DNA from: Asticcacaulis excentricus
Lineage (GTDB): Bacteria > Pseudomonadota > Alphaproteobacteria > Caulobacterales > Caulobacteraceae
Direction: 5' to 3'
Length of the DNA: 64,000 nt
Assembly (NCBI RefSeq): GCF_003966695.1
Contig: NZ_AP018828.1
Coordinates: forward strand, 62,001-126,000
The notes beneath the pieces were generated by a model, which had not been told where the DNA came from, made no database searches, and was given only the letters and a program-made list of their open reading frames with translations. Both the position numbers and the translations under genes were made by a program. Numbering within the stretch: the stretch's first letter is position 1; each line of letters starts with the position of its first letter. Positions 58,534-64,000 of this stretch are shown one piece after another.

Positions 58534-59361
58534 ATGCTGAAATCCCTGATTCTGTCGGCGATGACGCTGACGGCTCTGTCGGGGGCCAATGAAACGCGGG
58601 CGGCCGATGCCACCTCACCCGTTCCGGCGGGCTATATGCTGGACTGGGCCGAGGAATTCAACACGCCCGGCCTGCCCGATGTGAAGACCTGGGTCTATGA
58701 CACACAGGCCAACCGTAGCGGCTGGTACAATAACGAAAAGCAGTATTACGCCGCCGAACGGCTGGAAAACTCAGAGGTGAAGGACGGCACGCTGCGTATC
58801 ACCGCGCGCAAGGAACGCCTGAGCGACCGCGCCGATTATGGCGGGCAGGACTACAGCTCGGCGCGCCTGATCACGCGCGGCAAGGTCAGCTTCCTGTATG
58901 GTTTTTACGAAATCCGCGCCAAAATGCCGTGCGGTCAAGGCTCATGGCCGGCCATCTGGATGCTCGGCACCGATGCGGGGTGGCCGGACGGCGGCGAAAT
59001 CGACATTATGGAGCATGTGGGCAAGACGCCGGGCCGGACCTTTGGCACGGTGCATAACCGCTATACGATCAACAGCGTGGGCGGTTCCGGCAACGGCAAT
59101 GGCATCGACGTGCCCGATGCCTGCACCGCCTTCCATAAGTATCAGCTTCTGTGGACACCACAAAAGCTCGACTTCTTCGTCGATGGGCAGCACTTCCATA
59201 CCTACGTCAAAACCGACAAGCCGGGGGCGTGGCCCTTCGACAAGCCGCAGTTTTTGCTGCTCAATCTGGCCATTGGCGGCAATATGGCCGGTGAGGTGGA
59301 CGACGGCATCTTCCCGCGCACCTTTGAGGTCGATTACGTAAGGGTGTGGAAAAAGCGCTAA
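58534..59361 (+). CDS. Secreted GH16 beta-glucanase (laminarinase-like)
   Basis: The 275-aa protein has a signal peptide (about 1-23, ending TRAAD) and a GH16 jelly-roll domain. The active-site E155-x-D157-x2-E160 appears in GGEIDIMEHVG; SWPAIWMLG, LLWTPQKLDFFVDG and LLLNLAIGGNMAG are typical. It cleaves beta-1,3 or mixed-linkage glucans. ATG 58534 follows CAGAGGAAA. It lies 51 bases after the hexosaminidase gene and is probably cotranscribed. Confidence 0.92.
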   Translation: MLKSLILSAMTLTALSGANETRAADATSPVPAGYMLDWAEEFNTPGLPDVKTWVYDTQANRSGWYNNEKQYYAAERLENSEVKDGTLRITARKERLSDRADYGGQDYSSARLITRGKVSFLYGFYEIRAKMPCGQGSWPAIWMLGTDAGWPDGGEIDIMEHVGKTPGRTFGTVHNRYTINSVGGSGNGNGIDVPDACTAFHKYQLLWTPQKLDFFVDGQHFHTYVKTDKPGAWPFDKPQFLLLNLAIGGNMAGEVDDGIFPRTFEVDYVRVWKKR

Positions 59362-59405
59362 AACCCCCGCTTGCAGTGGCGAGGTGCGGTCCCTATAAAT
59401 ACCCC

Positions 59406-59729
59406 ATGCGCTCTGGTCTCCTCAAAGTGATGGTGATTGTGGCGGGACTGCTGGCCATGCTGTCGGGCCTGCACGCGCCCGAAGCCGCCGGTCCGTGGGC
59501 GCATCACGAAGACACCCATGTGCACCTGCACGTCCGGTCGTCGGAAGCGCCCTGCTGCGCCGACAAGGGGGCGGCATCACTGAAGGTTTGTGGTCAGCAT
59601 TGCGCCGCCATCGCCACCGCCAGCTTCCTGTTCATGCACTTGCCGAGCGTGACGGCGCTGGATTTCCAGTCGCGTCACCGCTACAGCGTTGGCCTGAGCT
59701 ACCGCCCGCTGGCCCCGCCGCCGCGCTGA
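59406..59729 (+). CDS. Small His/Cys-rich exported protein, possibly metal-related
   Basis: The 107-aa protein has an N-terminal hydrophobic segment (about 5-22) and a His-rich stretch (AHHEDTHVHLHV, 50s), then CC and C-x3-C-type pairs (APCCADKG, VCGQHCA) and a second hydrophobic stretch (IATASFLFMHL). The pattern resembles small CopL/DUF2946-type proteins found with metal-related TonB receptors. It is placed 76 bases before such a receptor. Metal binding is inferred from residue content only. Confidence 0.6.
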   Translation: MRSGLLKVMVIVAGLLAMLSGLHAPEAAGPWAHHEDTHVHLHVRSSEAPCCADKGAASLKVCGQHCAAIATASFLFMHLPSVTALDFQSRHRYSVGLSYRPLAPPPR

Positions 59730-59831
59730 AACCCTGAAAAATGAACCGACGCGGAGCGCTTAGACGCGCTGCGCCCTTGCTTGCTCATTTTTACGGGTTT
59801 TCCCATGTCTTACCTATACGGGGCCTTGCCC

Positions 59832-59941
59832 CTTCTGGAGCGAGATGATTTTAGACCGAAACGTCATCCCGCTCTAAATTTTTGTTTGGTCGCGCAATTT
59901 TTCCGAAAAGTGGTGCCCACTTTATCGGATTGCGCTCTGGC
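59832..59941 (-). repeat. Interspersed repeat with AAACAAAAATTTAGAGCG core, copy 2
   Basis: Inverse of the repeat at 39596-39697: hairpin GAGATGA...TCATCCC, core CTCTAAATTTTTGTTTGGTCGCG, hairpin CCGAAAAGTGG...CCCACTTTATCGG. It covers the 5' end of the receptor's open frame and the GTG start candidates. Confidence 0.75.
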
Positions 59942-61856
59942 GGCTGCCGCCTTGCCGCTGCTTGTCTGCGTGACCGCCGCGCAGGCCCAAACCCTTGCCC
60001 CTCAGCCGGAAGACGCCATCGAAGAGGTGGTGGTTCAGGCCACGCGCGCTGGCCGCCGGCTTCAGGACGAGCCGATCCGCGTTGACGTCATCGGCCGCGA
60101 AGAGATCGACGAAAAGAGCCTGATGACCCCCGGCAATATCTCGACCCTCGTCAATGAGACGCCGGGCATCCGCGTGCAGGTGACCGCGCCGTCGCTGGGG
60201 GCGGCCAATATCCGCATTCAGGGCATGGCCGGGCGCTACACCCTGCTGCTGACCGACGGTTTGCCGCTCTATGGCGGGCAGTCGCTCGGTCTGTTGCAGA
60301 TTCCGCCGACCGATCTGGGGCAGGTGGAAGTGATCAAGGGCTCGGTCTCGGCGCTTTATGGGGCCTCGGCGCTGGGCGGGGTGATCAATCTCGTCTCGCG
60401 CCGCCCCAGCCCTGAGCCGGAAAGCGAGGTTTTGCTCAACCTGACGCATCGTGGCGGGCAGGACGTCACGGCCTATAGCTCCGCCCCGGCGACGCAGAGC
60501 CTCAGCTATTCGCTTACCGGCGGCTATCACCGTCAGGCGCGCAAGGATCTCGATGGCGATGGCTGGATCGATATGGCGGGCTTTGAGCGCTGGACGCTGC
60601 GACCGCGCCTGTTCTGGTACGGGGACAACGGGTCGAAGGCACTGCTCACGCTGGGCACCATGCGCGAACAGCGTAAGGGTGGCACGCTCAGCGGGCGCAC
60701 GGTCCCGGACGGCACGGCCTTTCCCGAAACGCAAGCCTCGCGCCGCGTCGATGCCGGGGTTACGGCGCAGTTTCCGCTGGAAGGGTTGGGCACCCTCAGC
60801 CTGCGCGCCTCGTCCATGACCCAGCGTCACGAGCACCGCTTCGGCGAGGTCATTGACCGCGACTCGCACCTGACCGGCTTTGCCGAGGCGGCGCTGAAAG
60901 GCGAGACGGGGCCGACCGCCTGGGTGGGCGGGGTAGCTTTTCAGTCCGACCACTACCATTCCAAGGGGTTCAGTGACTTCAACTATCACTTCAGCGTCCC
61001 CGGCCTGTTCGGGCAGGTGGAGCAGACGATGGGTGAGCGCCTGACGCTGGCGGCCAGTGCCCGCCTGGATGACCACAGCCGCTACGGCAGGCAGTTCAGT
61101 CCGCGCCTGTCTCTGCTCTATCGTCCGGGCCACTGGACGGTGCGGGCCTCAGTGGGGCGCGGGTTTCATGCGCCCACGCCCTTTGTCGAGGCCATCGAGG
61201 CCACGGGCTTTGGCCGGCTGGAGCCGCTGGGCGACCTGCGGCCCGAGGTGGCGCGCACGGCCTCGCTGGACCTGACCTATGCCAAAGGACCGATCGAGGC
61301 CAATATGACCCTGTTCGGTGCGGACATAGACGATGCGGTGCAGCTACGCCAAACGGGCCCGTCCTCGGTCAGGCTGGTCAATGCGGCGGGCGTGACGCGC
61401 ACGCGCGGTTCGGAATGGCGTCTGCGCTACCGTCATGAGGCGTTGACCCTGACCGGTTCCTACGTCTATGTCGATGCCACCGAGCCCGATCCGTCGGGCA
61501 GCGGCCGCCGCGCTCAGCCGACAACGCCGAAACACACCGGCGGCTTCGTCGCCATGTGGGAGGAACACGACATCGGGCGGATCGGTTTTGAGGCCTATTA
61601 TACGGGCTGTCAGACTCTGGACGACAATCCGTACCGGAGCGAGAGTAAACCCTACTGGGAACTGGGCCTGCTGGGTGAGCGCGTGGTGGGGAAGGTGCGC
61701 CTGTTCCTCAATGCCGAAAACCTGCTCAATGTGCGCCAGACGCGGCACGATCCGCTGGTGCGGCGGCAAAGGGCCGCCGATGGACGCTGGACGGTCGAGG
61801 CCTGGGCCCCGACCGACGGGTTCGTGCTCAATGGCGGGGTGCGGATGCGCTTCTGA
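59910..61856 (+). CDS. TonB-dependent receptor with 5' end formed by an intergenic repeat
   Basis: The receptor of about 648 aa (691 if read from the TTG at 59781) has a signal peptide in PTLSDCALAAAALPLLVCVTAAQAQ, a TonB box (IEEVVVQATR), a plug with NISTLVNETPGIRVQVTAPSLGAANIRIQGMAG and LLTDGLPLYGG, and a barrel ending ...FVLNGGVRMRF. Residues before the signal peptide are encoded by the repeat. GTG 59910 or 59913 gives a normal signal peptide. ATG 59805 gives an odd 35-residue basic leader. The BtuB/CirA-like size and the preceding His/Cys-rich gene suggest a metal or metal-chelate ligand; this is inference. Confidence 0.88.
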   Translation: MVPTLSDCALAAAALPLLVCVTAAQAQTLAPQPEDAIEEVVVQATRAGRRLQDEPIRVDVIGREEIDEKSLMTPGNISTLVNETPGIRVQVTAPSLGAANIRIQGMAGRYTLLLTDGLPLYGGQSLGLLQIPPTDLGQVEVIKGSVSALYGASALGGVINLVSRRPSPEPESEVLLNLTHRGGQDVTAYSSAPATQSLSYSLTGGYHRQARKDLDGDGWIDMAGFERWTLRPRLFWYGDNGSKALLTLGTMREQRKGGTLSGRTVPDGTAFPETQASRRVDAGVTAQFPLEGLGTLSLRASSMTQRHEHRFGEVIDRDSHLTGFAEAALKGETGPTAWVGGVAFQSDHYHSKGFSDFNYHFSVPGLFGQVEQTMGERLTLAASARLDDHSRYGRQFSPRLSLLYRPGHWTVRASVGRGFHAPTPFVEAIEATGFGRLEPLGDLRPEVARTASLDLTYAKGPIEANMTLFGADIDDAVQLRQTGPSSVRLVNAAGVTRTRGSEWRLRYRHEALTLTGSYVYVDATEPDPSGSGRRAQPTTPKHTGGFVAMWEEHDIGRIGFEAYYTGCQTLDDNPYRSESKPYWELGLLGERVVGKVRLFLNAENLLNVRQTRHDPLVRRQRAADGRWTVEAWAPTDGFVLNGGVRMRF

Positions 61857-61871
61857 TGCGGTTACCGGCTT

Positions 61872-61996
61872 ATACCCAGGGTCATTGAAAATGACTCTGG
61901 GTATGCCTTTCAAGACTGTCTCATGTCGCTGACACACATGAGACAGTCTCGAGTTTTCAACGGCCGGATGCGGTCAGCATCTTCGGCCGTTGGTAT
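61872..61996 (+). repeat. Three-hairpin interspersed repeat, copy C
   Basis: Nearly identical to copy A (3572-3695): the same three stems in the same order and strand, beginning 15 bases after the receptor stop, where it may end transcription. A further short hairpin, CGGAATGATT...AATCATTCCG, follows at about 62003-62030. Confidence 0.9.
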
Positions 61997-62044
61997 TAGA
62001 TCGGAATGATTCTATTTGAAATCATTCCGCCCAAGCCTTGTTAA

Positions 62045-62755
62045 TCAGTAAGGATAGTTTGTCGTCTTGGTGCAGACGCGGCGGGAGGGACGATAGCCGC
62101 CCCATATGGGGTCGCCTATAGCGCCTTCATAACGCACGCTGTCGCAGTCTTCGTCGCGGTCGCGGTCCTTGCCGCGGTCGCTGAAGTCGAGCGAGATCGA
62201 CAGGGATTTTGACGTGCCGCCGCGCGCATAGCCATAGCCCCGACCATAGCCGTATCCGTAGGGGTCGTAAGCCGACGCCCCATAGTGACCATAGCCCGGC
62301 CCGTAGCCATAGCCGTAAGGGTCGCCGTAAATATAGCCGTTATTGCCGTGATCGGTCTGGCTGTAGGCGATGCCCAGCGTGCCGGTTTCGCCCACCGGGA
62401 TCAGGGTCGCTACATAGGCGCTCTTATAGCCGCCGGTGCCGATGGAGACACCCGCTTCGCCGTGAATCTGACGCTTTTGCGGGCCTGAGTCCGTATCGTC
62501 GCGGCCCCAGGAGGTCGGCTGACGGCGGTCGGGAGTGCGCGTCCCGTCCAACGTTGAAAGCACCTGCGCCTGCGTCGCCTTGGCCGTGTCTTCGGCGGTT
62601 ACGGGCGTCACGCTGGCGGCGGGGGCCGGGGTATCAAGGGCCACCTTGGGGCGGTTGGTGGCCACGATCTCATCGTCGGCCGCCCACACCGACAGGGGCG
62701 TGACGACCAGCGTAGCGAGGATCAGACCGGAAAGGGTGAGGGGTTTCAGGCGCAT
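62045..62755 (-). CDS. Exported Gly/Tyr-rich hypothetical protein
   Basis: The 236-aa protein has a signal peptide (about 1-25, ending SVWAAD), a Thr/Ala-rich linker, a beta-strand-like segment (GEAGVSIGTGGYKSAYVATLIPVGETGTLGIAYS) and a low-complexity block of GYGYG/DPYG repeats (about 145-180). An acidic and basic RGKDRDRDEDCD stretch follows. Two or three cysteines near the end could pair. I do not recognise a family; it may be a surface or periplasmic structural protein. Confidence 0.75.
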   Translation of the reverse strand: MRLKPLTLSGLILATLVVTPLSVWAADDEIVATNRPKVALDTPAPAASVTPVTAEDTAKATQAQVLSTLDGTRTPDRRQPTSWGRDDTDSGPQKRQIHGEAGVSIGTGGYKSAYVATLIPVGETGTLGIAYSQTDHGNNGYIYGDPYGYGYGPGYGHYGASAYDPYGYGYGRGYGYARGGTSKSLSISLDFSDRGKDRDRDEDCDSVRYEGAIGDPIWGGYRPSRRVCTKTTNYPY

Positions 62756-62815
62756 GACAGGGACTGTGAGACGGCTATGCAGCCAAATTAAGGCCGGTGT
62801 GTAACGCAGTGGTTT

Positions 62816-63835
62816 TTACCCCTCACGCGGGGCGGCGGCGGACCCGCGGCGGACGATGAAATAGTCGAGTTGTTGCGCCGCCGGGACGTCACGCCCGTTG
62901 ATGCGCTCCAGAAGCAGGCGCGTCGCCTCTTCGGCCAGCCCCTTCATCGGCTGATGTACGGTCGAAAGCGGCGGCCATACGCTGCTGGTGCCCGGCGCAT
63001 CGTCGAAACCGACGATGGAGACGTCTTGCGGCACCGACAGTTTCAGCTTGGCGGCCGCCGCCATGGCACCGAAGGCGATGTAGTCGGCGGCAGCGAAGAC
63101 AGCGGTCGGGCGGTCGGCCTGAGACAGCAGGGCCTCGGCCTCATCGAAGCCGTTATTGACCCGCACATCGCCGCGCACCACCCATTCCGGTCGCGCCGCC
63201 AGCCCGGCCTCGGACAGGGCGCGCAGATAGCCGGACTTGCGGTTGTCGTTCGAGCCGCGCCCGCGCAGGTTTTCGATGAAGGCGATGCGTGTGTGACCCA
63301 GTTCGATCAGCCAGCGCGTCAGCTCATAGCCCGCCGCCACATCGTCCATAAACACATAGGGGCTGCGCTCGAAATGCTGGACGGGAGAGATGCGCACCAC
63401 GGGCACGCCAAGCTCGTCGAACAGGTCGATCATGGCCGCATCATCGCACACCGGCGGGGCCAGCAGCACGCCGTCAAAGCGCGAGGTGGCCAGTTGCGCC
63501 TTCATCTGCGCGCGCGGCAGGTGGCGCAGTTCCGCCACCCCTTCGATAATCAGATGATAGCCGGCCTGATGGCAGGCATTGAGGGCGCCGATCTGAAGCT
63601 CATGCTGGTAATAGTGGGTGACGGGGCGTTCAAAAATCAGCCCGATCATATAGCTGCGTGACCCCGACAGGGCGCGGGCGGCGGGGTTGGGCTTGAACCC
63701 CGTCTCGGCGATCAGCGCCTCGATCTCAGCGCGCTTTTCCGGCCGCACGCCCGGCTGCTTGTTCAGCACCCGCGACACGGTCTTGATGGAAACGCCCGTC
63801 AGACGGGCCAGATCGACGATGGTGATACGGGACAC
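62816..63835 (-). CDS. LacI-family transcriptional regulator, full length
   Basis: The 339-aa protein has the LacI head (TIVDLARLTGVSIKTVSRVLNKQPGVRPEKR, 5-35), hinge (NPAARALSGSRSYMIGLIF) and a complete ligand-binding domain ending in VSIVGFDDAPGTSSVWPPLSTVHQPMKGLAEEATRLLLERI. It is expected to repress sugar-use genes until its ligand binds; the target is not determined. The region after its start (63836-64000) shows no gene and may carry its promoter. Confidence 0.93.
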   Translation of the reverse strand: MSRITIVDLARLTGVSIKTVSRVLNKQPGVRPEKRAEIEALIAETGFKPNPAARALSGSRSYMIGLIFERPVTHYYQHELQIGALNACHQAGYHLIIEGVAELRHLPRAQMKAQLATSRFDGVLLAPPVCDDAAMIDLFDELGVPVVRISPVQHFERSPYVFMDDVAAGYELTRWLIELGHTRIAFIENLRGRGSNDNRKSGYLRALSEAGLAARPEWVVRGDVRVNNGFDEAEALLSQADRPTAVFAAADYIAFGAMAAAAKLKLSVPQDVSIVGFDDAPGTSSVWPPLSTVHQPMKGLAEEATRLLLERINGRDVPAAQQLDYFIVRRGSAAAPREG

Positions 63836-64000
63836 GGGCAGACCGAAAAGGAATTAAACTCAAAGCCTAACGTGGGGTTTGCCCCCTGTCCAGACAAAGG
63901 CCAAGCAGAGTATGACCCATAGGTCGGGACCAAGGGTTCCGTTTGAACCCGTCAGAATATCAACTACTTCGCGTCACCAGGAAAAAGGAAGCGGACTCCT

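Noticed and set aside
61344-61937. A 197-residue minus-strand open frame covering repeat copy C
   Set aside because: It is antisense to the receptor's 3' end and depends on the repeat; unlike the frame at 55356-55691 it has no ribosome-binding site of note.
1-64000. tRNA, rRNA or riboswitch genes
   Set aside because: No cloverleaf-like segment, rRNA stretch or known riboswitch consensus was noticed on either strand; a covariance-model search would be needed to exclude small RNAs.

Overview
The window reads as a large, well-packed replicon of a Caulobacteraceae bacterium, most like Asticcacaulis or a close relative. This placement is inferred from gene content, not from a search. The content includes many very large TonB-dependent receptors, TonB-linked flavin halogenases, a MucR regulator, a HIG1-type twin-membrane protein, TTAA-N7-TTAA (CtrA-type) sites and GANTC (CcrM) sites. 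A complete plasmid-type replication and partition module at 50.1-52.9 kb (ParA, a ribbon-helix-helix partner, an RPA-family initiator, iterons, a DnaA box) indicates a secondary chromosome, chromid or megaplasmid rather than the main chromosome.

Layout. 0-3.6 kb: a hydroxyproline-catabolism locus (partial FAD amino-acid oxidase, DapA-like deaminase, two-cysteine 4-hydroxyproline epimerase, GntR regulator) with a shared candidate operator. 3.7-13.4 kb: a PHP phosphoesterase, a DCC thiol protein, a fasciclin protein, a HIG1 protein, a GGDEF-EAL protein, a TonB receptor, a PI-PLC-like enzyme and MucR. 13.5-26.5 kb: an outer-membrane receptor followed by a translationally coupled operon of three flavin-halogenase-like proteins and a JmjC-like cupin. 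A second cupin and a DUF6445-like oxygenase flank it, and an IS sits in a repeat at its end. The middle halogenase has lost the visible catalytic signatures. 26.6-33.3 kb: a TetR-linked RND efflux system. 33.4-39.6 kb: a chemoreceptor behind a CtrA-type box, the pstSCAB phosphate transporter behind a Pho box, and a ParDE-like toxin-antitoxin pair. 39.7-42.4 kb: lactate dehydrogenase, KduD-like SDR and a half-length LacI protein. 42.5-49.2 kb: a TonB receptor with a surface lipoprotein (possible Pho box), NagB-II deaminase and a DUF1345 protein. 49.2-55 kb: the replication/partition module. 55-64 kb: hexosaminidase, GH16 glucanase, a His/Cys-rich peptide with a TonB receptor, a Gly/Tyr-rich secreted protein and a LacI regulator.

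How the parts work together. Most of the region serves scavenging: outer-membrane receptors, secreted glycosidases and phosphate uptake feed cytoplasmic pathways. One palindrome occurs before both nagB-II and the hexosaminidase, suggesting one amino-sugar regulon. The replicon origin appears tied to the host cell cycle through a CtrA-type site and GANTC sites.

The most unusual signals are: the halogenase trio with its apparent pseudoenzyme; a three-hairpin interspersed repeat (three copies, one in frame inside a small ORF with a good ribosome-binding site, with a compensatory base-pair change); a helically phased TAGC/GCTA array before parA that looks like a centromere; and four genes whose start codons touch or lie inside terminator-like hairpins.
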